A stretch of 64,000 nucleotides of DNA from Lumbricus rubellus (GCA_945859605.1 OX243815.1:45278193-45342192); one strand, 5' to 3'; numbered from the stretch's first letter, positions 52,041 through 62,458 are shown. Notes: generated by a model not told the origin, from the letters alone. Numbers and translations are program-made.

Positions 52041-54004
52041 TCATTCATTCTGTGATACAATATAATGACCGAGCATTGAAGCGCTTGAAAAGCATTGTCT
52101 TTGATTGTAGTTCGGCTTGGTGCCATCGCGGTCGTGAGAGCCTCTGAGGAGTTTTTCATGAAGTGGTGTTATATAAATTCATGATTACAATTACGATTAC
52201 TCACGAGAGGCAGAAGTGAAATCTACCTGGAGGAAAGCGTTTAAGAGACCGATTCACGTCGAGAATGACTTGCTGGTAGTCTCTGTGGCTGTGCAACGTC
52301 TCTTCGTCTAAAGAAGAAAAATATATTTCAAAGTCATTTCAACTTAAATAAAAATATTTAATTTTCAATACTAGACATCGAAGAAACCATAGAACCATCT
52401 AAGCATCTCCAGTCAACCTTTCTCTGAATAAAAAAAATGCAAATTGAAATTACAAACAAATGTGGACATTTTAATATTATGAAAAGTAATCAAGGAATAG
52501 GTAATAATAATTACAACATCTTACATGGAGTCGCAACATGGCCGTGACATTACAAGGGAGCGCTGTAAGACAGACTGTGTTGGCTACAGCTGAGACACGT
52601 TTTACGAAGTCTACAAAACTCTACATGTCAGTCTAGAACTGCTTGCTTTGTAAGAATATTAGCAGGTTTAACGAACATTTCAAAATATTCATTGTACTCA
52701 ACGGCTGGATTTGACGATGAAAACTGAGTGTGGAAACCTCAAGGAAGAGGTACAACATCAAAAGCAATGGCAACATCAGACATTTACCTGGTTTCGAAGG
52801 AATTTTGGTGACGTCAATGTCTAGTAGAGTTGGCCATGCCTTCTGTCGAAGGTCGTTGTCTAGTAGACCGCCACGACTAATGGCCAGCTGGCGAAGTGTG
52901 GCCACGTCAGGCGGTGAACTTTTCAACGCCTTCAGTATCATGTTTCGTTTGTAACGCTTCGTATGTTCATCTAGAAAAGAAAGATCATCGTTTTCATTTA
53001 TTTAATTTTTTTAAATTATTTCTGCATGGTATGTCACCTGAGGAGGGATCAGTATGCAGTGGTATTAATAACTAATAACAATAATAATAACATTGACAAT
53101 TCATATGACGTCGTAACAGTCATGCTGTTACAAGGGCGTCTCACATACAACTAACAGCAGGATAGGCCTTACAAAATAAACAAGTCTTGAGCTCTAATTG
53201 AAAGGTGTCAACCAAGTCAGCCGCTCGCAGAGCGGGAGGAAGACTGTTCCATCATCTGGGGCCAGCCACAGAGAAAGCGTGGTCGTCGAAAGTGGGTTCT
53301 CATCCCCCGTAAGATCACTTTTCTTTAGAGCAATATGAGTCGCCACCTGTAAGCAGAGGAATGCATTCCAATATTCAGTAATCACGGAGATACTTGGGCG
53401 CAGCTCGATGGAGAGACTTGTAAACGAGCAAACAGATCTTAAATTCAATACTAAGAGGAACAGGAATTGAACAGCCAAGGAAATCCTCTGGAACAAGTGA
53501 AAGGTATACAACGAGTCATGGGAGTGACTTCTATTTGTCAAGAATTTTTATCGTCAAGTTTATACAACTTGTATTAGAGCAATGCTGAAGCACATGCAAT
53601 GGCAAATAATTAAATAGTAAAAAGGTAGCTTTATCAATTAAAACATATTCAGCCAGGCAATTATTCTTAATAAATATTATGTTATTTTTGTATACGGGCA
53701 CGCAGTCTTCGGGAATACCAATATTACCTCTAGCCGGTGAACTGCAAGCTTTTCCATCTGGACTCAAACTTCGAACGCGTCCCGCTTTCCGCAGAGACGA
53801 TGGGGTACTTGGAGGAGTACAACTTCCGGACCTGTTTTGCGAAGACGCCCTTGCCTTCACCACCGTTGGATTTATTCCATACAGAGCACCGGAGACATCG
53901 ACATCTTCGTCTGTTGCGTCCGCCGCCCCCTGGTGTGACGGATCATCCTGAGGTGATGGTGGATTTTCGTCGGACAATTTACCTCGTCTTTTGCGACAGT
54001 TCAT
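48444..54004 (-). CDS. TBC1D20: TBC1D20, ER-anchored Rab GTPase-activating protein
   Basis: TBC1D20 is the ER GAP for Rab1 and affects Rab18 and ER-to-Golgi traffic. Nine exons (minus strand): 53728-54004, 52788-52970, 52227-52307, 51721-51815, 51157-51248, 50593-50694, 49976-50117, 49171-49352 and 48444-48666. All phases agree, giving 458 residues against 403 in human; the excess is a Ser/Pro-rich N-terminus. The TBC domain starts near residue 118 (LAISRGGLLDNDLRQKAWPT, like the human AISEGGLLTDEIRRKVWPKL). The arginine-finger motif is VILDVNR (167-173) and the glutamine-finger motif is LHYYQ-G (209-213), both intact. Further signatures are FHDVVVTFLLVVGEEL, LSWLITWYGHVLSDFRDIVR and AGDLFIQYPPNEL. 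One helix near the C-terminus (423-444, VKVTVCTLIGAVSAIAITVL) anchors it in the ER. Confidence 0.95.
48748..48973 (+). mobile_element. tRNA-derived SINE (duplication copy B)
   Basis: A box TGGTGTAGTGG (48762-48772) and B box GGTTCGAATCC (48805-48815), with the same tail as 26503-26735. It lies in TBC1D20 intron 8. Confidence 0.9.
49171..49352 (-). CDS. TBC1D20: TBC1D20 exon 8
   Basis: IVLYREKDVLSCQCEMPYVH, KLLSHIPDDLPFELLIVRAG, DLFIQYPPNELESEARQQYE; human has RAGDLFVQFPPSELAREAA. The donor is ACG|GTACGT. Confidence 0.94.
49976..50117 (-). CDS. TBC1D20: TBC1D20 exon 7
   Basis: SEVGNVFCLSWLITWYGHVL, SDFRDIVRLYDFFIACHPLM, PIYLAAD. The donor is GAC|GTGAGT, phase 0. This exon marks where the duplicated copy A no longer has a counterpart. 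Confidence 0.94.
50380..50545. repeat. Short A/T-rich tandem repeat in TBC1D20 intron 6
   Basis: About five cycles of CTATTAACAACAGTAAAATA with ATGAAATACAATCTTCAAAT. Confidence 0.8.
50593..50694 (-). CDS. TBC1D20: TBC1D20 exon 6
   Basis: DFMEVTMEKTNYMLNYLHPI, IGKASPELKQFLE; human has RDFMDPTMDNTKHILNYLMP. The donor is AGAG|GTGCGT, phase 2. Confidence 0.93.
51157..51248 (-). CDS. TBC1D20: TBC1D20 exon 5
   Basis: GFHDVVVTFLLVVGEELTFA then VMEKLTQKHLR; human has GYHDIVVTFLLVVGERLATS. A 142-residue open frame on the other strand covers this exon and is its shadow. Confidence 0.93.
51330..51500. repeat. GGTTCACCTGGATT minisatellite in TBC1D20 intron 4
   Basis: Imperfect 15-16 bp units grouped into a 48-bp period. 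Together with exon 5 read backwards it gives a misleading plus-strand open frame. Confidence 0.85.
51721..51815 (-). CDS. TBC1D20: TBC1D20 exon 4 (glutamine finger)
   Basis: GMLEEVRLSYQDQLIDCIMW, VLVSSPDLHYYQ; donor CAG|GTAGGT, phase 0. The YxQ motif ends the exon. Confidence 0.93.
51965..52040. repeat. ATT trinucleotide microsatellite
   Basis: About a dozen ATT units in TBC1D20 intron 3. Confidence 0.9.
52227..52307 (-). CDS. TBC1D20: TBC1D20 exon 3 (arginine finger)
   Basis: Reads EETLHSHRDYQQVILDVNRS and LKRFPP; human has KDYQQVLLDVRRSLRRFPPG. It carries catalytic Arg173. Too short to stand out as an open frame. Confidence 0.93.
52788..52970 (-). CDS. TBC1D20: TBC1D20 exon 2 (TBC start)
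   Basis: Acceptor CTTTCTTTTCTAG|. Reads EHTKRYKRNMILKALKSSPP and then the GGLLDNDLRQKAWPTLLDID block. The donor is CCAG|GTAAAT. Confidence 0.93.
53160..53480 (-). mobile_element. CR1/L2-like LINE 3' fragment in TBC1D20 intron 1
   Basis: The minus strand reads HAFSVAGPR, then, after a frameshift, WNSLPPALRAADLVDTFQLE and LKTCLF, the reverse-transcriptase C-terminal end. Confidence 0.75.
53728..54004 (-). CDS. TBC1D20: TBC1D20 exon 1
   Basis: MNCRKRRGKLSDENPPSPQD, then Ser/Pro-rich sequence to residue 92. The donor is AGAG|GTAATA, phase 1. It is the least conserved exon and is assigned by position, phase and start codon. Confidence 0.75.
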
Positions 54005-54964
54005 TTTCCAACTGTCATGTTTAGCGCTACGTCCCTACACTTATCTGTGTCATACTTTTAAATCACACGCAATAAACATGAGTCATTTGAGGCCAAAATC
54101 TCAAGCGTTCCGACATTTACATTCCACCGGAAGTCAGAAACATCGCCAGCAGACATGGATCTATTATAGACAGGACAGGAAACTCTTCGTGGGACGGACA
54201 GGTTCATGAACGATAATCGAGGTCGGCAAGTTTTTGCATTGTTTTCGTAAGAAACGCATTCAATTATTATTTATAGCTAATCGAAGGCATACTGGCGAAT
54301 AATATTTTGTTTTCAAAGATGGAAACTGTTTTGTGAAAATTATAAAATCATATTTAATATTAGAAAAAAATTGTGAGTCGACAGCCATGTGAGTAGGCCT
54401 CACGATCGTGGTAGGCCTAAAACAATTTTCCACACCAAAAATTCCTCTAAATATGATTTTTATTTATTTATTTCAATTTTTTATAGCGCTTCTTTGGGTA
54501 GGCTACTCAGAAGCGCTCCCGGCCCAACTATGGCTAAATAAGACAGTTTGAGCAAAGATCTTTGGTTTGAGGTTGGAACAGAGTGGAGGGACCTCTGGGA
54601 ACTAGCCTAAGCGCAGTGTAACAGAGGTCCATTCCAGGTTGTAGGACCAGCGACAGAGAATGAACGACGCTGTCGAATAGGCTATAGCAGTCTGCGAGAG
54701 GGGAACCAGAAGCTCGACTTAGTTAGAAATAGGCTACACAATGTCATTGCACTTGAGCACAGGTGAGATAGGCTAGGTTATAGGCCTAGGCCTAAGTGTT
54801 TTTACAAACAGGAAAAGAAAAGCTTACTAGGCCTATAAAATTATAATAGCCTAGGCCTAAGTCTCACTAGAACTTCTGGCTGATTTAGAGATGAATCCGC
54901 GTGATAATTTAGGCTAAATTCAACACAGATGCACGAAAGGCTTTTCCAATACTAGCCTATATTG
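54005..54964. other. TBC1D20 5' flank
   Basis: Presumed promoter and 5' untranslated region adjoin 54004; no motif was identified. The rest holds the LINE fragment at 54475-54700 and many AGGCCTA heptamers. Confidence 0.5.
54475..54700 (-). mobile_element. CR1/L2-like LINE 3' fragment
   Basis: The minus strand reads RSFSVAGPTTWNG and ends GGGAGCGCTTCTGAGTAG, AAGAAGCGCTATAAAAA and AAAT repeats, the tail shared with the SINEs. Confidence 0.7.
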
Positions 54965-55467
54965 AAAGGTTTCGAATAATTTATTCTGATATTTTTTGAC
55001 AATTTAATGAAAAGAATTGACCCAAATTAAAATATGACTCTTCAGGCTAATTAAGTTTAGGCCTAGGCCTACCTGCCTTATTTCGCCTCTGACCCCGCTG
55101 TTATAAAGTAGGCCTATGTGCGTGGCGGACCAGAGGGTTCTCAGAATGGGTCATTGAAAGGTAATCACAGCATGCACTCTGTCCGGGCTGTCCCCGCACT
55201 AGCCTAGGCTAGGCTTAATGCAGTCGCATATGACCGTGCGATTGTGCTAGGTTGTCTTTGAAGTTGAATCGTTTTGTGAAGTTATGGTTCTTTAATTACG
55301 ATGTCCCACGGAGCAGGCTATTTGCTAATGGATCTTAGTCAGCTTGCAAATTAGTTTTTGTGCCTCACGCTGAGGTAGAACCATATGCGCGCACAATTTC
55401 TAACTGGCAGGGCTTATTCTAAGGAATTTTTTACTGCACAAAACCATAGGCTAAATTTTTTGTCGTT

Positions 55468-55886
55468 GCCGGTGTCACGAAATAAAATCTCCCCCGATAC
55501 AAAGTCTCCCCCCGAAACAGAGTCTCCCCTGGCTGAAAATCTGTTTTGGAAGACATTTTCTGGTGTAAAAGTATAGGCCTATACATGTTCGTGTTAAATA
55601 ACGTGTTATCGTGTTAACAACGTAAACTAACGGTTTGATATGCTTATCAATTAGTTTTATGCGACTACATGTAGGCCTATATATATATAGCCGATTTCAC
55701 GATCAACGGGGGAGACTTTGTTTCGTGGGCGGAGGAAATATTCTCTCCCCCCGGAGACTTTATTTCAAAATATAGTCTCCGGGGGGCCAATTTATTCTAG
55801 AACAGATCCTCCGGGGGAGAATCTATTTCGAAATAAAGTCTCCGGGGGGAGACTTTTAGGGGGAGATTCTGTCACGCGACACCGGC
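55468..55886. mobile_element. GCCGGTGTCA MITE, copy 1
   Basis: GCCGGTGTCACGAAATAAAA to GTCACGCGACACCGGC. The interior is repeated AGTCTCCCCC in both orientations. Confidence 0.85.
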
Positions 55887-56535
55887 CAAAAATCTGACGA
55901 CCTCTTTTAATATAGTCATCCGTACGTTTTCACTGCACACTCCATAATCCATTCGACCCCTCTCCCCTTCTTTAACTTTTACAGCTGCACAGATTCATTT
56001 GTGGATCCAAAATCTTTTGCTTTTTTTAAAGGTTTCGAAAAAAATTCTGATATTTTTTGACAATTAAAAGAATTAACAAATTACAATAATGACCCAAATT
56101 AAAATATGACTCTTCAGGCTAATTAAGTGTAGGCCTACCTGCCTTATTTCGCCTCTGACCCCGCTGTTATAAATTATGTGCGTGGCGGACCAGAGGGTTC
56201 TCAGAATGGGTCATTGAAAGGTAATCACAGCATGCACTCTGTCCGGGCTGTCCCCGCGCACTAGCCTAGGTTAAGTAGGCTTAATGCAGTCGCATATGAC
56301 CGTGCGACTGTGCTAGGTTGTCTTTGAAGTTGAATCGTTTTGTGAAGTTATGGTTCTTTAATTACGATGTCCCACGGAGCAGGCTATTTGCTAATGGATC
56401 TTAGTCAGCTTGCAAATTAGTTTTTGTGCCTCACGCTGATGTAGAACCATAATTATGCGCGCACAATTTCTAACTGGCAGGGCTTTTCTAAGGAATTTTT
56501 ACTGCACAAAACCATAGGCTAAATTTTTTGTCGTT

Positions 56536-56940
56536 GCCGGTGTCACAAAATAAAGTCTCCCCCCGATACAAAGTCTCCCCCCGAAACAGAGTCTCCCCTG
56601 GCTGAAAATCTGTTTTGGAAGACATTTTTCTGGTGTAAAAGTATATACATGTTCGTGTTAAATAACGTGTTATCGTGTTAACAACGTAAACTAGCGGTTT
56701 GATATGCTTATCTATTAGTTTTATGCGACTACATGTAGGCCTATAGCCGATTTCACGATAAACGGGGGAGACTTTGTTTCGTGGGCGGAGGAAATATTCT
56801 CCCCCCCGGAGACTTTATTTCAAAATATAGTCTCCGGAGGCCAATTCATTCTAGAACAGATCCTCCGGGGGAGAATCTATTTCGAAATAAAGTCTCCGGG
56901 GGGAGACTTTTAGGGGGAGACTCTGTCACGCGACACCGGC
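56536..56940. mobile_element. GCCGGTGTCA MITE, copy 2
   Basis: The same element in the second tandem unit, with identical flanks. It was copied by the tandem duplication and is not a separate insertion. Confidence 0.85.
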
Positions 56941-57308
56941 CAAAAATCTGACGACCTCTTTTTAGTCATCCGTACATTTTCACTGCACTCTCCATAATCC
57001 ATTCGACCCCTCTCCCCTTCTTTCACTTTTACAGCTGCACAGATTCATTTGCGAATCCAAAATCTTTTGCTTTTTTTAAAAACTGCACGTTGAAACCACC
57101 TGCTTCTATTAGGACGAGTGGACGACCAACAGTTAGGCCTTCTGCGCAAAATCTGATTTACAGCTGCACAAATTTCTTTCCCAGCTACACATGCACTTTG
57201 CGTCCAGCTGCACGTTAGAATAAGCCAGGCTTGCTAACTGTCGCTTTGTCTCTTTTATACCAGGCCCTGTTAGGCTAAAGTATAGCCTAGGCTAGAATAG
57301 AAGCCTTT

Positions 57309-57660
57309 GAAATGTGGACGTGGAGGCGAATGCTGAAAATAAGTTGGAGAGACAAAATCACAAATCAGGCAGTCTTGGAAATGGCAGGGGTGCAAAGAGA
57401 ACTACTACAATTAATAAGCAGGAGAAAGCATCGGTGGCTGGGCCACATACTTAGAGGAAAGGGCATGTTGGTGACGTTGCTGGAGGGACGTATGTAGGGA
57501 AAGGCAACGAGAGGCAGAAGAAGATTAAATATGCTGAGTGATCTCGATAACGGAGAGGTATATGGTAATGCCAAGAGGAAGGCACAGGACAGAGCAGGAT
57601 GGCGGAGGTCGGAGGGGATCACGAGGACGTCCATGTCACAAACCTGCTCAACGGCAGAAG
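57309..57660 (+). pseudogene. LINE reverse-transcriptase C-terminal fragment
   Basis: Reads FEMWTWRRMLKISWRDKITN, QAVLEMAGVQ and RRKHRWLGHILRGK up to a stop at 57496, then continues out of frame as GRRRLNMLSDL and WRRSEGITR. This is the same domain type as the LINE at 39785-40800 but a different, diverged element. It is a fragment without catalytic motifs. Confidence 0.75.
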
Positions 57661-58553
57661 ACTAAAGAGAGAAGAGAGACCCTATATTGGCTATTAGCCT
57701 ACTAAATTGCACTGTGCCTAATTGTGCTATTCCAATATCTAAACCGTTCCAGTGACTGAAAACACGAGAAAAACTACTTAAAGTTAAATATATTCTGTAA
57801 TATTTATATAATAATATTAATGTTGATTGAATAGGTTATAATGTATAAAACAGGCCTACAAAGTAGCCTATCTGCATTCGGTGTAAAATTATATTTGGAT
57901 GACGTTTGCTCTCACAACTTTAAAGACTTCCTGAGTCTGTGAATGCTCCGCCGCTCGTCGCACTCTGCCAGTGCCAGTCCCAAGCCTGGATGAAGAAGGA
58001 GGGCGTTGCTAATGGTGTTTGTTACCACACAGTGACGTTAAACTGCAACTACTAGGCCTACTACTAACTGCCTGTGAATGGCGCCATTGTATGTCAATGA
58101 GTAAGTAAGAAATTAAGTATGTACATGTACTTTATTGAACCGCCAGCAAACGCACTGTGAGAACAACATAAATTATATAAAAAATCTTAGCGAGTAGCCT
58201 ACAATCATAAAATAATCATAATAGGGCGGCACATGCAAATAAATAATTAATCATCATAATGAAGCTACAAAGCCATTCGATCGAGCCATATCCAACTGCA
58301 ATCCCCTCAGCTTGCTAGCCTGTTACAGACTTAGAAAATTACTGATTGGTATCGTAATCGTTATTTCCACACTTCTAAAGCACATCTCGAAAACCACGGG
58401 CAGGTCACCAGCTTATTCACGAGAGCTGTTATGAGTTAAGGAGTATGCAGAATTGCAGATTCTAACGTGATTATTTAACGGCAATAAATCTATTTTACTC
58501 TATCAGTTCTTCTGAGGTTTGATAACCAAAGCCGTTAGGCTATAGCCTAAAGT

Positions 58554-58729
58554 CAGTGCTAAAAGTGTAAAAAAAATAAGTGCCTGGACGCCCCTTACCT
58601 TTCAAAAAAGTGCCAGGGCGCCCCTTACATTTTTAGGTGTGCTGTCAAATAAGTGGCAGAACGGCATAGGGATTTTAAAATAAGTGACAGGACGCCGTCC
58701 ATGACCGTCCTGCCACACTTTAAGCCCTG
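58554..58729. mobile_element. Short element with CAGTGCT / AAGCCCTG ends
   Basis: Inverted relative to 9035-9646: shared TGGTCATGGACGGCGTCCTG (reverse) and AGTGTAAAAAAAATAAGTG ends. It looks like a deleted derivative. Confidence 0.6.
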
Positions 58730-59029
58730 GTTAGACTAAAGTAGCCTATAATTATCTGATCGTTTGATCACTATATTGAATGGGTTAAGGAATCGATCAA
58801 TCGTTAAATTTCTACTCTGACAAGTTTTAAATTTGTAGGCATAGGCTATTAATAAAAATTATGTCTGTTGCACTTGCAGATTTCACTCTTCATGCAGCTA
58901 GCCTATACTAACATATTTTGATGTTCTGAATGCAACAGAAAAATATGATAAATATAAGTGTAGCCTAAGACAATACAAAATGATTGTTATAGGCCTAATA
59001 ATATTTTATTTTTATTACTGCTCGTCGTC

Positions 59030-59104
59030 ATCGTCATTCATCATCATCATCATCATTTATCGTCGTCGTCGTCGTCATCATCATCATCATCGTCGTCGTC
59101 GTCG

Positions 59105-59191
<87 letters not shown>
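59030..59191. repeat. ATC/GTC trinucleotide array
   Basis: A run of ATC with two GTC blocks. One frame gives a spurious polyhistidine/arginine protein. Confidence 0.97.
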
Positions 59192-59192
<1 letters not shown>

Positions 59193-59619
59193 TTGAAGAG
59201 ATTGAAGCAGATGGATTGTAGGTTGTTATTTTTCTTTATTAGTTACACCTTTAGCAAAAACAAGTTCCGAACTCTTTATAGAGTTTCAACTACACAGTGT
59301 ACACACACGCATGAAATTCTCGGAACTGCACTAATTAGTAGGCCCCAATAATTAGCATATTTCCAGCACATCCAAAGATATTTCCACAGATGAAACGTTC
59401 TGGCCTGGCATTGGCAATATAATTTAAGCGAAATTATTCAAAGCAGAGTCCTTTCAGAAGGCCTATGAATAAAATTGAATAGGCTACGAAGAGACACGTC
59501 CCGACAATATGCAATCTTAAATCGTCCAGCAGAAAAGTTCAGATAACTCGGTTGTCTGGCAATGATTCACGGAGTCTTGAAAGTCAGGTTGATCAGCCGT
59601 AGACTATAATATTATATCT

Positions 59620-59724
59620 CTACTTCTTGTCTGGTTTTCCTTTCTCGCTGTCAGCCGATGAAGACGATTCGCTGTAAATGACGTGGGGCAGGTCACCATA
59701 CATGTGCGACTTTATCACCTCCTG
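59620..59724 (-). CDS. Kunitz gene: last exon, cytoplasmic tail
   Basis: Acceptor TTTGATTCTAAG|, phase 0. Reads QEVIKSHMYGDLPHVIYSES, SSSADSEKGKPDKK, stop TAG (59620-59622). Two tyrosines lie in short hydrophobic contexts. Confidence 0.78.
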   Translation of the reverse strand, partial: QEVIKSHMYGDLPHVIYSESSSSADSEKGKPDKK

Positions 59725-62458
59725 CTTAGAATCAAATAGAAGACACCATCGTCATCGTAGTCGTAAACTTTAGCCTAAGTAAAGTAATTGTGGGTGAACA
59801 ATAGTAGGCCTAAGTGAACTGAACCTAATTTGGTTACTCTAAATCTGCTCAGGGCATCTGCTTGTTCACGAGCGCTACGTCTATAGTGAACGGTGTCTGT
59901 CCAAGTTTAATTGATTACGAGCGTTCGTGAATAAGCTCAGCGCTTGTGAACAAACTGGTGCTTTGCGATGTATAGGCGACTATAATTTACTATGTTGAAA
60001 TGACTCATGCTACCGTACACTACTGAATAAGACCACACAGTTTTCTTACCTGAATGCAGTGTTCTCTTTTCGTCTTCTTAACTCTTCGGCATAATCGCTG
60101 AGAACAAATGACATTTAAAAAAATTAGCATAATTACCATAATTATATGCTAATTACCATAGTCATAAACTATAGGGGCACTGCGTATAAATAGGCCTATT
60201 AGGCCTATTCGTTGGTTCAATCCCTCCTGCTGCCATTACGCAGCAGGCAACCGGTGCAACTTAGGCCTATGCCTATGGGAAAAGTATAATTTATTATGTA
60301 GGCCTACATGCAAATGAGTGATTGTGGAATACAGGTGTTTTACTCAAGTTAGTAATAATTATGGCCGCTTTAGGGCCTACTTATTTGTGAACTTCGTGTG
60401 TGAAAAATTATGGGCCTACTTTGCGTAACACAGTGCATTTTAAAAAATCTATTAGCCTAATGTTTTTCCTCTATTAGTCCATCCCAAACCGGGGTTCATA
60501 CATAAAATGCACGACTCGCCAGTAATCAAATCTTGTTGCAAGCTCATCACAATAAAGTCACAATCTTATGACAATCCTATTTTTTAAATACTATTTACTC
60601 CTATTTTAAGCCAGATTTAAGCACAATTCGATCCTAATTTAATCTAGACAATTTGCAGTGTATAATTTTATTATAATCGGAGTGATGGTAAGATTCTGAG
60701 ACTGCATGTGGCTGTATACGTACAATGATGCTGAGGATGACCATAAGAACCACGGCGATGCCAACCACTCCAAGAGCCGTTACTATGGCAATGTACTGCG
60801 TCGAGAAAGTCTTTGACAGATCATCCTCCTTCTTCGATTCTCCAGTTGCTCCTTCCTTTCCAGCCAACTCCGTGATCGCTGGAACAGAGCATGAAGTAAC
60901 GGATTTTCCCTTAAAAATCAATTCTAATCTGATCTATTCTAATCTAATCTAATCTTCTTTCTTAAATCCTGTCATTTTGGCGGCGATGGGTGCACATGAT
61001 TGATTTTTACATTGCCCCGGTCATTTGTCAGTTGTTCACTGATCCTCTTAGTGTTAGTGTTATAGTCTAAGAGATGTTTTGTCTTCTTTTATATTCTCTA
61101 TCCAGAGTAATCATGCTCAGAGATGCTCTGCCTAATGTTCACGTACGCTACAACAAATCAAAATAGTGGTTTAAAAGGGATATAATACTCGGAAACCGAT
61201 TGACAACCATCCTTAGCTGCATCCTTTCTCATCCCTTCTCCTACCTTTTGTATTCTCTGCTTCTCTCCTTTCCTCTCTTCCCACTCATTCCCTTTAGCCG
61301 CTCTTCTGGTTTCAACAGTTTCTCACTCTTCTCCGTCTCTTCTTTCCTCCCTCCCTCACTACTTAACCCTCAGCTTTCCATATCTTCCTTCTCCCGTCTT
61401 TCCGTGCCTCTCACCCAATCATCCTTCTTCCTTTCTTGCCCTTCTCTCTCCGCGTCTCACCTCTTTTTTCCTTTCCACCCGCAATGGCATCTCTCCTTCA
61501 ATCTCACTACATCTATCATCCATCCGTTTGTCACTCAATCTCTCATTCTTAAATCTAGCTCATTCTATCCTCCATCTCTATGCTTCCATCTTCCATAAAT
61601 CTCTCACCCTTCCCATCCGTTCTTCCCATCACGTCCTCAGTCTCTTTCCTCTTTCTTCCCTTCCCATAGCTCTACCTCTCTCTCATTCCATTTCCATCCT
61701 TCCATTCATCCATGCTTACCCGATTTTCCAGCTGTCGTCGTCCTTTCCGTTGTCTTAATTCCATCGACTTGAGCATCCAGAGGATCACGTGACTCCAATC
61801 TCTTTCCATGTCCTGCAGGTAAGAATGGCGCATGCGTAGTCAGCATCGAACGACCTACGTGATCGTAGCCTGGGTACTTGACCTTGACCGTTCCAGAGTC
61901 CTTCGTACGTTCTTCATCGACTTCTCCGTAGACTGGACTGGTGAGAATGAGGACGTCCTCGCTGGATATATCTGACTTCTGACGACGACCAAAATTGTCG
62001 TCCAGTGATCTAGACTCATGACTTTCATCCGATCTCGGATCAGATCCTCCTGCGAGAACATTCATCAACACATCTGCAGCATGCAACTAAAAAGGAGTAA
62101 TACAAGCAGGCACAGATTGCATACTTATACGTAGTATTATGCATGCATACAGTATGAGCATTACTAGGCCTACACGTAAGACTTACGTATAACTTACTTT
62201 GCAGAGCTTCTAAAGGAATTTTCAGAACTGCACAACCCTTTAGTTCCTTTATTTCTTAGTTGCCACCTTACCTTAACCGCTACGGCGCTAGATAAACAAC
62301 ATATCACGTTACATAGGCATACTGTACTGTAAGATCAGATTACCGTCACATGTCTGAATACATTCGTCACGTGTGTCAAATCTATTTCCGTTTCCGGAAC
62401 ATCCGCCATAGTAGAACAATTCGCATGATCCCTTCCTTTGATTGTAAAACCACTTGGC
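59620..62458 (-). CDS. Kunitz-domain transmembrane protein, 3' part
   Basis: Exons recognised (minus strand): 62344-62458, 61855-62073, 61720-61812, 60724-60878, 60050-60097 and 59620-59724. Phases agree throughout (245 codons with stop). The first encodes the second half of a Kunitz/BPTI domain, AKWFYNQRKGSCELFYYGGC then SGNGNRFDTRDECIQTC. Its cysteine spacing (7, 12, 3) is exactly that of the family, so a serine-protease-inhibitor fold is likely. The reactive-site half must lie in an earlier exon that I did not find. Then come an Asp/Ser/Glu-rich stalk, a transmembrane helix (AIVTALGVVGIAVVLMVILS), a basic stop-transfer segment (RLCRRVKKTKRE) and a tail with MYGDLPHVIY and an acidic Ser run. 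It may be a HAI/APP-like surface protein; the family is not identified. Confidence 0.85.
60050..60097 (-). CDS. Kunitz gene: 48-bp juxtamembrane exon
   Basis: Between CGTTCTCAG-type acceptor and CAG|GTAAGA. It encodes RLCRRVKKTKREHCIQ, the basic flank expected on the cytoplasmic side. Confidence 0.78.
60724..60878 (-). CDS. Kunitz gene: transmembrane exon
   Basis: Acceptor GCTCTGTTCCAG|. Reads AITELAGKEGATGESKKEDD, LSKTFSTQYIAIVTALGVVG, IAVVLMVILSII. Donor ATT|GTACGT, phase 0. Confidence 0.88.
61200..61710. repeat. CT-rich low-complexity tract
   Basis: Long pyrimidine-rich stretch with TCCTTTCC and CATTC motifs in an intron of the Kunitz gene. The Ser/Leu/Pro-rich plus-strand frames in it are artefacts. 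Confidence 0.8.
61720..61812 (-). CDS. Kunitz gene: stalk exon 2
   Basis: Acceptor CATTCTTACCTGCAG|. Reads HGKRLESRDPLDAQVDGIKT and TERTTTAGKS. Donor ATCGG|GTAAGC, phase 1. Confidence 0.78.
61855..62073 (-). CDS. Kunitz gene: stalk exon 1
   Basis: Acceptor TGCATGCTGCAG|; a second acceptor 20 bases in (GTTCTCGCAG|) has the same phase. Reads SDPRSDESHESRSLDDNFGR and VLILTSPVYGEVDEERTKDS. Acidic and Ser-rich. Confidence 0.75.
62344..62458 (-). CDS. Kunitz gene: exon with C-terminal half of Kunitz domain
   Basis: Acceptor TCGTCTTGACAG|, phase 0. Reads LFYYGGCSGNGNRF and ECIQTC. The donor is GACG|GTAATC, phase 1. It has no long open frame of its own and was found by the motif. Confidence 0.9.

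Larger units (their letters stand above)
54965..57080. repeat. Tandem duplication of a 1.06-kb unit
   Basis: Units 54965-56028 and 56029-57080 start with AAAGGTTTCGAA and share sequence throughout, with few substitutions and small indels. Each contains one copy of the GCCGGTGTCA MITE. Confidence 0.92.
57661..59619. other. Region between TBC1D20 and the Kunitz gene
   Basis: No gene is recognised. It contains a 176-bp inverted-repeat element (58554-58729) and a 160-bp trinucleotide array. The 3' end of the Kunitz transcript (minus strand) should extend below 59620; TTTATT near 59235 could be its polyadenylation signal. Confidence 0.5.

Noticed and set aside
58980..59351. Polyhistidine/arginine protein
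   Set aside because: Trinucleotide array only.
61200..61598. 132-residue Ser/Leu/Phe-rich plus-strand frame
   Set aside because: Pyrimidine-rich low-complexity sequence in an intron of the Kunitz gene.
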